From IMG/VR virus record IMGVR_UViG_3300042691_025718, positions 1 to 25,720 of that record: a stretch of 25,720 bases of DNA, one strand, 5' to 3'. Origin of the DNA: a virus. Positions 1 through 6,026 of the stretch are shown here, piece by piece; positions within the stretch are counted from its first letter, which is position 1, and each line of letters starts with the position of its first letter. A program made the position numbers and the translations under genes. The notes below the pieces were generated by a model. That model saw nothing but the letters and a program-made list of their open reading frames with translations. It ran no database searches and was not told the origin of the DNA.

Positions 1-83
1 CAAACCAGGAAGAAGCCCTTGCTGCTGAGAAAGAGGCCCTACTCGCTGAGCAAGAAGCTCTCCTTGCTGAAGAAGAAGGGTAA
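1..83 (+). CDS. C-terminal end of an upstream gene (partial), Ala/Glu/Leu-rich
   Basis: Only the last 26 codons lie in the window, read from position 3 to the TAA at 81-83. The peptide is built from a heptad repeat (EALAAEK, EALLAEQ, EALLAEE) and ends in Glu-Gly, so it should form a charged helix or coiled coil. In phages with a Mu-like protease-scaffold the gene just upstream is often the portal or a MuF-type head protein, and portal proteins often end in acidic helical tails. That assignment is inference from position only. The stop codon lies inside the GGGTAAAA element at 78-85. Confidence 0.6.
   Translation, partial: NQEEALAAEKEALLAEQEALLAEEEG
12..74 (+). repeat. three 21-nt tandem units encoding an EALLAEx heptad
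   Basis: Units at 12-32, 33-53 and 54-74 encode EALAAEK, EALLAEQ and EALLAEE. The amino acids are better conserved than the codons, so selection for a helical heptad is likely. The array may extend upstream of the window. Confidence 0.7.
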
Positions 84-85
84 AA
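78..85 (+). promoter_or_regulatory. GGGTAAAA promoter-like element, copy 1
   Basis: This is one of seven identical octamers at gene boundaries. It overlaps the stop codon of the upstream gene and ends 25 nt before the GTG start of the protease-scaffold gene. A phage promoter element is inferred from its recurrence, orientation and spacing. Confidence 0.55.
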
Positions 86-110
86 AATGTTATCAGATCC
101 CTTATAGACT

Positions 111-2510
111 GTGTTCACTAAAAGAATTCACGTATTTCGTGCGGGTGATCAGACCTCTGCCCAAGGAATCAAGCGGACATTCTCTCCAGAAGATCTTCAG
201 CAAGTTGTCGACACATATGACCCTTCGGTCCATGAAGCTCCTATAGTTCTTGGCCACCAGGGTGATAACGATAGTTTGCCTTCTTTTGGGTGGATCCAAG
301 GATTTTCGAGGGAGGGACAAAATCTTTACGCAGATGTCTCTTTTACGGACACCGCTAAAGATTTGGTCAAAAACGGTCACTACCGAAAAGTATCAATTTC
401 CTTCTACTCCCCCGATAGCCAAATCAACCCGCACGGGGGAAAGTGGAGCGCAAGGCACCTGGCCTTGCTGGGGGCATCTCCCCCGGCTGTTAAAGGACTC
501 GAACCTTTCTCATTCAATGAGGCAGAGGGGTGCTTTGACTTCGCAGTGACTTTGTCCCCGGCCCAAATCTTTGATGACGAACTCGGTCCTACCTTGATCG
601 TTGAAAAGAGCCCTCTCGAGGTTCTTCGCGAAAAACTTGAGGAAGTTCGACAAGATGTTTCATCCGCTGTCAAAGATCTTCAAGAGTCTGGCGATACTCA
701 GAAGGAAACTAGCGTGGATGAAGCGGCTGGTGCACAAGCTCCGACCGAAATAACCAGCCCCGAGGAAAACCAACAATTTACGGAGGGCGCCAAAACCAAC
801 GAAATCACTCAGCAGACGGCTGAACTTGAAGACCAATTCCCAGAGGAACAATTTATGGAAGACGGAAAAATCAGCCGTAAGCACGCCAAAGGTGCCCACG
901 GCCAAGTAATGCAGGTTGTAGAAAACGTCTACGACGAGCAACACAAAGAGCTGCCCCCCGCTCTTAAAAAGAAAGCCGAAGAAATGAAGGCCAAAGCCAA
1001 GGCTCACCCTGGCGAAAAGGTTGAAATGGAAGAAGGCGACGAAATGGACTATGATGAGTCCGGTCGTTATGAAACAGCCCGTTCATCTGACAACGGTTAC
1101 GCCGACCGGATGAGCACAGGCAAGGAAGGCAAAGGCGGTGTTGGCGACGACCGCATGAACACTGCCAAGAGCGGTGAGCAGGAAGCCGATCGCGTTAGCA
1201 TTGCCAAGAATTCTGAGCAGGATTCCGATCGCAAAAAGACTGCCAAAGACGGCTCAGATAACGCAACTGGTGAATCCCGTTGGGCCGGTCAAGCCGATGC
1301 TGAAGATCGCACCATGAACGGCGACCAGTACGACACCGACGCTGACAGCTATCCTGAACCGAATCAGCCTAAAACTGCTTCCGGTTCTAACCCTGCTGGC
1401 CGCGAAGACGCTGATACCAAGATTCCTACCGAAACCGAAGAATCGCCTGACAACGAAGTGTTCGCAGTTAGCACCATCAACGTTATGTCTGATGGAAGCA
1501 TGCGCGTAATGCGTCAGAAGAGCAGCGATGGTCGTCAAGCCACCAAGGGCGGCAAGATTGACCACGCCGAGCCTGAGGCAGACGAGGTAACTTCCGAGCT
1601 GGGCGTAACTGCGATGGGCGAAGTTGACGATCTGACCCAAGGCAAAGCCAAACTCAAGAAAGGTCAACTGGAGCCTGGTCACTTTGAAGGTGGTGTTGCC
1701 GAAATCACCGGTCCTGACGGTGTGTTCGCAGAGGGTTACAAAGGAGAGAAGAAATCTTCTAAGAAGCAACTCACTCCTGGTGCAATGGATGAGATTGACG
1801 AAGCTGCTCAAGTTGTTGGTCCCGAAGGCGCTTTCGCTGAGGACAATCTGAGCGGTGATTTTGAAGGTGGCCCTAATCAAACCGCCAAGCGTTCCGGAGG
1901 CGTTTTCGCTGAAGAGCACGGTGAGAAGAAGAGTCCTTACACCAAGACTGGATTCGGTTCCACTTACGAGGAAGACGGCGACGACGACGCCGACGAAGAG
2001 GACTACGCCGACGAAGAGGACTACAACGAACTTTCCGCTGACCATTGTGGAATGGATTACGGCATGGGTTCAATGGCCCAAGCCAAGCCGTACGGTTTCC
2101 CCGCCGCCATCTTCGAGGAGCTCAACCGCCTGAAGAAAGAGCACTCTGAACTGCAGCGTCGCTTCGCTGAAGAGAAGATGAATGCCCGCAAGGCCAAGAT
2201 CGCCTCTTTCGTTGAGTCACTCTACGAAGATGGTCGCCTGACTGATGGCATCATGCCTCAGTCCGAGCTGCAAAGCTACTGCGAAGGGCTTGACTTCGGA
2301 ACTCTTGAGTTCTCCGAAGGTGAAACTGCCGCCACGAAACTGCTTGGCCTGCTGAGCAAGCTTCCTCCGATGGTTTACTACGATGAGGTCGCCGGTGGAA
2401 CTTTCCAGTTCGCCGAGGAAGATCTTGACCCCCACGCAAAAGCTTTGAAACTGGTTGAATCCGAAGGAATCGACTACGTTGAAGCTATCAAGCGCACAAT
2501 GTACAACTGA
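111..2510 (+). CDS. Mu gpI-like capsid maturation protease fused to a long scaffold
   Basis: This 799-aa protein starts at GTG 111; the only nearby ATG (87) opens a six-codon frame. Residues 1-135 match the head protease family typified by Mu gpI: an N-terminal KRIHVFRAG block, YDPSVHEAPIVLGH (36-49), FGWIQGFSREGQNLYADV (59-76), the KVSISFY block (93-99), and HLALLGASPPAVKGLEPF (116-133). The role is to clear the scaffold and process head proteins during prohead maturation. Residues about 165-660 are low-complexity, with Lys/Glu-rich stretches, degenerate DRM-TAK repeats (331-390), G-x-FAE repeats (534-607) and an extreme acidic patch (620-640). Residues 663-800 resemble a scaffold C-terminus, with a coiled coil at 665-700. 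Mu gpI is about 360 aa, so the middle is greatly expanded. The family call is strong; the catalytic residues were not assigned. Confidence 0.88.
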   Translation: MFTKRIHVFRAGDQTSAQGIKRTFSPEDLQQVVDTYDPSVHEAPIVLGHQGDNDSLPSFGWIQGFSREGQNLYADVSFTDTAKDLVKNGHYRKVSISFYSPDSQINPHGGKWSARHLALLGASPPAVKGLEPFSFNEAEGCFDFAVTLSPAQIFDDELGPTLIVEKSPLEVLREKLEEVRQDVSSAVKDLQESGDTQKETSVDEAAGAQAPTEITSPEENQQFTEGAKTNEITQQTAELEDQFPEEQFMEDGKISRKHAKGAHGQVMQVVENVYDEQHKELPPALKKKAEEMKAKAKAHPGEKVEMEEGDEMDYDESGRYETARSSDNGYADRMSTGKEGKGGVGDDRMNTAKSGEQEADRVSIAKNSEQDSDRKKTAKDGSDNATGESRWAGQADAEDRTMNGDQYDTDADSYPEPNQPKTASGSNPAGREDADTKIPTETEESPDNEVFAVSTINVMSDGSMRVMRQKSSDGRQATKGGKIDHAEPEADEVTSELGVTAMGEVDDLTQGKAKLKKGQLEPGHFEGGVAEITGPDGVFAEGYKGEKKSSKKQLTPGAMDEIDEAAQVVGPEGAFAEDNLSGDFEGGPNQTAKRSGGVFAEEHGEKKSPYTKTGFGSTYEEDGDDDADEEDYADEEDYNELSADHCGMDYGMGSMAQAKPYGFPAAIFEELNRLKKEHSELQRRFAEEKMNARKAKIASFVESLYEDGRLTDGIMPQSELQSYCEGLDFGTLEFSEGETAATKLLGLLSKLPPMVYYDEVAGGTFQFAEEDLDPHAKALKLVESEGIDYVEAIKRTMYN
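1101..1280 (+). repeat. degenerate repeats in the scaffold region (DRM-x-TAK units)
   Basis: The encoded peptide carries about four imperfect units of 14-17 residues, each with Asp-Arg-(Met/Val/Lys), then Ser/Thr, then (Ala/Gly)-Lys, then a Gly/Ser/Glu/Asp linker. The units lie at residues about 331-390 of the protease-scaffold protein. They look like tandem duplications that have drifted. Their function is unknown; they may bind capsid or lengthen the scaffold. Confidence 0.6.
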
Positions 2511-2518
2511 GGTTTGAA

Positions 2519-3172
2519 ATGGATCTCCTCTCTCTGATTGGCATGGCCACGAAACGGAGGGGAGATTACTTCACCCAGGCCGAGGCTCTACGAAAGAAAG
2601 TGAACTCTCAAGCTGAGCTTGAAGAGCGCATGACGGAGGAGTCGAAAGTTTTGGTGAAAGGTCTTCGAGATAAGCAAATGAGATGGGAGGAGTACGAAAG
2701 GTCTCTTCTCGATAAAACTCTCATCTCTGCGCTTGCCGCTGTCAACCTCGGCGCCGAAGATATCAACCCTCGCGGTAAGATGGAGCGGGCGTGGCCAACC
2801 ATCGTTGGCGAAATGTTACCGCCCTTGCATGAATTTTTGGTTGAAACAAAAGACGCACTCGACAACGGAGGTATTCTGTTGGGCGACAAAACACAAGATT
2901 TTAGTGAAGTTAAGAGTTGGCCTGGGTTGTTGGTTCGCGTTATTCGCTACTTGGCAAACCCTTCCTACTCTTTCTTCAACCTTGGCCAGTATTACGTTCG
3001 ACAAGATCAGGGATACAGGGAAATGCAGAGAGTTCCGAAACTCGACTCAAGAACTTGTCCCGATTGTATAATGTTTGGTCGACTTGGTTGGCAACCTCTG
3101 GGCACCCTCCCCATGCCAGGTAAAGAATGTCAGTGCTACGACCGCTGCCGGTGTAGCATTGAATACCGCTAA
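2519..3172 (+). CDS. minor head protein with MuF-like cysteine C-terminus
   Basis: This 217-aa protein starts at ATG 2519, eight bases after the protease stop. The N-terminal half is charged and helical (heptads around residues 20-70). The C-terminal 45 residues carry the arrangement TCPDC, then FGRLGWQPLGTLPMPGKEC, then QCYDRCRCSIEYR. This pattern, CxxC followed by a GW-x-PxGxLP-PG segment and a final CxCxxxCxC-x-EY, is typical of the C-terminus of MuF-type or portal-adjacent minor head proteins and probably binds zinc. The position between protease and capsid genes agrees. It lacks the rest of a full-length Mu gpF protein, so it may be a reduced or separate head-closure protein. The role call is moderate. 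Confidence 0.65.
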   Translation: MDLLSLIGMATKRRGDYFTQAEALRKKVNSQAELEERMTEESKVLVKGLRDKQMRWEEYERSLLDKTLISALAAVNLGAEDINPRGKMERAWPTIVGEMLPPLHEFLVETKDALDNGGILLGDKTQDFSEVKSWPGLLVRVIRYLANPSYSFFNLGQYYVRQDQGYREMQRVPKLDSRTCPDCIMFGRLGWQPLGTLPMPGKECQCYDRCRCSIEYR

Positions 3173-3180
3173 GGGTAAAA
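3173..3180 (+). promoter_or_regulatory. GGGTAAAA promoter-like element, copy 2
   Basis: It begins on the base after the TAA of the minor head gene and lies 74 nt upstream of the decoration protein ATG (3255). The longer distance than at other copies is filled by a structured leader (3194-3254). Confidence 0.6.
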
Positions 3181-3193
3181 CCATTCAGTTTAA

Positions 3194-3234
3194 CTGGGTG
3201 TAAAAACAAGTCCCAGAGTAAACAAATTGAAGTC
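3194..3234 (+). promoter_or_regulatory. structured 5' leader of the decoration gene
   Basis: The leader has a CTGGG/CCCAG stem (3194-3198 with 3212-3216) whose loop contains GTGTAA and AAGT, followed by TTGAAGTC at 3227-3234. The same order of short motifs recurs upstream of the major capsid gene (3745-3800). A role in mRNA stability or translation of these abundant proteins is inferred. Confidence 0.4.
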
Positions 3235-3244
3235 CTCATACTTT

Positions 3245-3248
3245 GGAG
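3245..3248 (+). promoter_or_regulatory. ribosome binding site GGAG deciding the decoration gene start
   Basis: GGAG sits six bases before ATG 3255. An in-frame TTG at 3243 overlaps this site and is therefore not the likely start. Confidence 0.65.
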
Positions 3249-3254
3249 AATTCC

Positions 3255-3734
3255 ATGGCTACAAACGCAGGTCCCGTATACGGCCGTCAGTACATCCGTT
3301 ACGCAGAAACTTTCGAAGCTCCTGCTGACAATCAAGATGGCGATCCCGGCGTAGTTGAAATCGGCGAATTCCGCGCCGTTTCTTACGCTACCTGGGCTGG
3401 CCCTAACTTCGCTGCTGCCCCCGATGCTTTCACTACCCCCGGCGGCGTAGACACCATCGTTGGTATCAACCAGGCTTACATGCCTACCGCTCTGGCTCAA
3501 CCTTACACCGCTCGTCAGCTGACCGTTGCTACCTCCGGTCTTCTGCTGGTTGAAGTTGCTCCAGCTGCTGTTCTGACCGATCTGACTCTGAACACTCAGC
3601 TCGAAATCAACTCCCTCGGCCAAGCCGTTGGCGTTGGCGACGGCACCCCCGTCACCCTGGACGGCACCACTCCTCTGATTCGCGAGCAAATCGGAATCGG
3701 CGGTCGTAAGTTCGCCCTTGTCAGCTTCGCCTGA
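3255..3734 (+). CDS. probable head decoration/stabilisation protein
   Basis: This 159-aa protein starts at ATG 3255, set by a GGAG site six bases upstream. It is rich in Ala, Gly, Thr and Val, almost lacks Lys, and has no signal peptide or membrane segment. The short beta-strand pattern and the position directly before the major capsid gene fit the small decoration or head-stabilising proteins of HK97-fold phages. Codons are strongly biased (CTG, CGT, GCT, GGC, ACC), like the capsid gene and unlike the tail genes, which points to high expression. The gene has its own promoter-like element and leader. No diagnostic motif was recognised, so the function rests on context, size and codon use. Confidence 0.6.
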   Translation: MATNAGPVYGRQYIRYAETFEAPADNQDGDPGVVEIGEFRAVSYATWAGPNFAAAPDAFTTPGGVDTIVGINQAYMPTALAQPYTARQLTVATSGLLLVEVAPAAVLTDLTLNTQLEINSLGQAVGVGDGTPVTLDGTTPLIREQIGIGGRKFALVSFA

Positions 3735-3744
3735 TAATTAACTT

Positions 3745-3778
3745 CAGTTGGGCATCCTTCGGGTGTAAGTCCCAACTG
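3745..3778 (+). promoter_or_regulatory. hairpin in the capsid gene leader
   Basis: An eight-base stem (CAGTTGGG at 3745-3752, CCCAACTG at 3771-3778) encloses a smaller CATCC/GGGTG hairpin around a TTC loop. No uridine run follows, so it is a poor intrinsic terminator. It more likely acts as a leader, attenuator or mRNA-stabilising structure. It is followed by TTGAAGTC (3793-3800), also present in the decoration gene leader, and by GGAG at 3814-3817 before the capsid ATG. Confidence 0.5.
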
Positions 3779-3827
3779 TGGTTTTCAACCATTTGAAGTC
3801 GTTTAACTATCTCGGAGCCTCCCTCCC

Positions 3828-4880
3828 ATGATGAACCTCCAGCAAACCTATGCTGGCGTAGATCCAATTCTGACTACGCTCGCACAAGGTTTCATGCTTC
3901 CGGCGACTAATATCGCCAACTTTATTGCCCCCGTTGTTGACACCCCGACTCGTGCTGGCCGCATTCTGCGCTTCGGCAAAGAGCAATTCGCCATCAACGA
4001 CTTCCGTCGTGCATACGGAACCAACATTCCGTTCGTTCAAAGCCGTTACGATGCTGAGCCTTATGCGCTTGAGCAAGAAGTCGTGGCTTGGGAACTGCCC
4101 GAAGAAGTCATCGAGAACGCTGGTGAAGGTCCTGCTCAGGTTGACCTGCGTGCGATCGAAACTCGCAACGCCATGTCTCGCCTGATGAATGCTTACGAGT
4201 ACACTGTAAGCCAGGCCGTAACCGTAACCGCTGGTTACAACCCTTACGAGCCTACCGCTGGTGCTGGTACTCAGACCGGTCTTGGTTTCACCACCTGGGC
4301 TAACTTCCAGACCGCCTACGGTTCTGCCGCTGGTCCTTCGGCTTGGTCTTCACTGACTTCCAACCCGATCGAGGACATCCTGACCCTGAAGCGTTCGGTT
4401 GCCAACCAAATCGGTATCCGTCCGAACTCGATGGTTCTGGGAACTGCCGTGTTTGATCAACTGCTGACCAACCAGGCTATCCTTGAGCGCATCAAGTACA
4501 CCACTGCCGATTCAATCGACACAGACCTGCTTGCTCGTTACTTCGGTCTTGAGCGTGGTCTGCGCGTTGCTGAGGGCCGTTATCTTGCCACCGATGGCAC
4601 CCTGCAGCCTGTGTTCCCTTCAAACGGAATCCTGCTGTTCTACAGCCCCAATGGTCCTTCAGATAGCGTAATGCCTGCTGGTGGTGCTAATGCTGCTACC
4701 CCTGCTTTCGCTTACACCTATCAACTGACTGGCACCCCTGCTGTTCGCCCCGAGTACTACATTCGTGAGCGTCGCGTGGTTCGTGCTGAAATCACTGTTG
4801 AGCGTGTTGTTAACCTGGTGGGTCTTGGTGCCACTGGTCTTATCGGTTCTGGCGCGATGATCTCCAACATTCTTGGTTGA
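3828..4880 (+). CDS. major capsid protein (HK97-like fold inferred)
   Basis: This 350-aa protein starts at ATG 3828 (a second ATG follows at 3831), with GGAG at 3814-3817. It should form the icosahedral shell. The N-terminal region, with the LPATNIANFIAPVV segment (residues 25-38) and RILRFGKEQFAI (44-55), resembles major capsid proteins of Mu-like and related myoviruses. A central helix carries DLRAIETRNAMSRLMNAYE (105-123), and the C-terminal region has YYIRERRVVRAEITVERVVN before a Gly-rich end. Size, position after protease and decoration genes, and the strongest codon bias in the window all support the call. The protein is full length. The HK97 fold itself is inferred. Confidence 0.85.
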   Translation: MMNLQQTYAGVDPILTTLAQGFMLPATNIANFIAPVVDTPTRAGRILRFGKEQFAINDFRRAYGTNIPFVQSRYDAEPYALEQEVVAWELPEEVIENAGEGPAQVDLRAIETRNAMSRLMNAYEYTVSQAVTVTAGYNPYEPTAGAGTQTGLGFTTWANFQTAYGSAAGPSAWSSLTSNPIEDILTLKRSVANQIGIRPNSMVLGTAVFDQLLTNQAILERIKYTTADSIDTDLLARYFGLERGLRVAEGRYLATDGTLQPVFPSNGILLFYSPNGPSDSVMPAGGANAATPAFAYTYQLTGTPAVRPEYYIRERRVVRAEITVERVVNLVGLGATGLIGSGAMISNILG

Positions 4881-4888
4881 TCCAAGAA
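4870..4888 (+). promoter_or_regulatory. hairpin over the capsid stop codon
   Basis: A perfect seven-base stem (TTCTTGG at 4870-4876, CCAAGAA at 4882-4888) has a five-base loop containing most of the capsid TGA stop (4878-4880). It ends seven bases before the AAGGAGGT site of the next gene. There is no T run. It could protect the capsid mRNA 3' end or tune translation of the tube gene. Confidence 0.45.
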
Positions 4889-4894
4889 ATACAT

Positions 4895-4902
4895 AAGGAG
4901 GT
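4895..4902 (+). promoter_or_regulatory. strong ribosome binding site AAGGAGGT
   Basis: This full-length Shine-Dalgarno sequence lies six bases before ATG 4909. It is the best match in the window and implies high translation of the tail tube gene. Confidence 0.8.
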
Positions 4903-4908
4903 GTCATC

Positions 4909-5352
4909 ATGGCTATTTTAAGACCGATTACCAAGTCTCAGTACGAAGTTTCATTCACAGCTCTTGGTGGGCCCACTTTCACAGCGGTGTTCACTAAGTT
5001 CAGCGGTGTCAAGGATTCAGCCGAAGACAGCAAGTACGCTAACGGTTCTGGAAACAGACTGTACCACGTCATTGGACCGAGAACCGCAGACGACGTAACG
5101 TTAGAGGCCCCGTACGACCCTACCATCTTCAAACAACTCGAGCAATTCTGGCTTTCGTACAACTGTGAGGAAATCACAGTTACCGTGACCCCTAAAGATT
5201 GCGTCGGCGCTGGTTCTGCTCCTGCAGGCGGCCAATACGTGCTTTACGGTTGCCAATACAAGTCAGTCACAACCGCTGACGTTGACCGTGAGAGCGGAAA
5301 CGTTCAGACGATCGAGTGCTCGTTCACAGTTAACTACTGGGAGAGAACCTGA
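4909..5352 (+). CDS. probable tail tube protein
   Basis: This 147-aa protein has a strong AAGGAGGT site. It reads as alternating beta strands. FTKFSGVKDSAEDSKYANGS (28-47) followed by RLYHVIGPRTADDVTLEAPY resembles the pattern of T4 gp19-type tubes: a strand with a SG turn, a tail-tube loop, then a G-x-x-x-x-DDVTL strand. The length is close to T4 gp19 (163 aa). It follows the capsid gene directly, is probably co-transcribed with it, and is closed by a strong terminator. Three Cys residues lie in the C-terminal half. No sheath gene precedes it, which is unusual for a contractile phage. An alternative is another small beta-rich structural protein. Confidence 0.6.
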   Translation: MAILRPITKSQYEVSFTALGGPTFTAVFTKFSGVKDSAEDSKYANGSGNRLYHVIGPRTADDVTLEAPYDPTIFKQLEQFWLSYNCEEITVTVTPKDCVGAGSAPAGGQYVLYGCQYKSVTTADVDRESGNVQTIECSFTVNYWERT

Positions 5353-5373
5353 TCCTCGGGTTCAGAGTTACTT

Positions 5374-5400
5374 ATCCCCGGCTTCGGCTGGGGATTTTTT
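5374..5400 (+). terminator. intrinsic terminator after the head/tube operon
   Basis: Nine-base GC-rich arms (ATCCCCGGC and GCTGGGGAT, with one G-T pair) close a TTCG tetraloop and run into six T residues. It is followed four bases later by a GGGTAAAA element, which makes a clear boundary between two transcription units. Confidence 0.92.
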
Positions 5401-5403
5401 GTA

Positions 5404-5411
5404 GGGTAAAA
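5404..5411 (+). promoter_or_regulatory. GGGTAAAA promoter-like element, copy 3
   Basis: It lies just after an intrinsic terminator and 30 nt before ATG 5442. A new transcript must start about here to express the tail genes, so this copy gives the strongest contextual support for promoter function. Confidence 0.65.
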
Positions 5412-5441
5412 CCAATTCAAGAAGGCAATCCGTAGGGATTC

Positions 5442-6017
5442 ATGAAGACAACTTTTTCTAGTGGTGTAATCGTTACAAGCCAGTGGCTTAACGGTGCTAA
5501 GCAAATTACGTTCGATGGTCAAGATCTCGATTGGCACTACCCTCCACTTGGTTTAAACTCGTTCATCACGGCTGGCCCGAACGGGCTTGACTCAAGATAC
5601 GTTACTTTGGACACCCCTCAACCAAACCTGGAAGGGGACCAATTCGTTAGCGGGCTAGCAATTTCTGGCACCAAAGTTGTCACGGGTGTTTGGAATTTTG
5701 GTTATGCGGTCGGAAAGACCAACCCAGAGAACGTAATTGAAAACGCACCGAAAAGCTATACCACCAACGACAAATATGATTTCGCTGCTGGAATCAACCC
5801 CTCCACGATCCCACAAAGGTTCGACGCTCTTCAACTTGAGGACTTGATCACAAAACTCGTTCTCAAAGAGCAGATTGAGTACTTGTTGGACACTTTGGTG
5901 ATTGACAACGGCTGGTACTACCTTGAGAACTCGGCGGGACAACCTTGCGATCCCCCTTGCAACAATTACTCTGCGCCGGTACTTGGTGCCAGCACTACGA
6001 TTTGCGAACCCTGCTGA
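5442..6017 (+). CDS. virion structural protein of unknown function, Cys-rich C-terminus
   Basis: This 191-aa protein is the first gene of the tail operon. It has beta-rich, Gly/Asn-rich sequence in residues 1-90, then a helical segment (RFDALQLEDLITKLVLKEQ around 125-143). The C-terminal 30 residues hold five Cys with Pro (CDPPC, then a final CEPC). There is no signal peptide or membrane segment. Its place before the gp6-like wedge gene, with nine bases between them, suggests a baseplate or tail-tip component. I do not recognise the family. Confidence 0.7.
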   Translation: MKTTFSSGVIVTSQWLNGAKQITFDGQDLDWHYPPLGLNSFITAGPNGLDSRYVTLDTPQPNLEGDQFVSGLAISGTKVVTGVWNFGYAVGKTNPENVIENAPKSYTTNDKYDFAAGINPSTIPQRFDALQLEDLITKLVLKEQIEYLLDTLVIDNGWYYLENSAGQPCDPPCNNYSAPVLGASTTICEPC

Positions 6018-6026
6018 GGCTGATAA

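Noticed and set aside
1254-2045. 263-codon open frame on the minus strand inside the protease-scaffold gene
   Set aside because: It lies wholly opposite a gene with strong family matches, and its Val/Phe/Leu-rich product is the shadow of the Asp/Glu/Lys-rich sense sequence.
2976-3689. 237-codon minus-strand open frame across the minor head and decoration genes
   Set aside because: It opposes two supported genes and their shared leader with a promoter-like element. Biased wobble bases in the sense genes explain the absence of stops.
3745-3778. Intrinsic terminator before the capsid gene
   Set aside because: The stem is good but no T run follows, and the capsid gene has no promoter-like octamer of its own, so it is kept as a leader structure.
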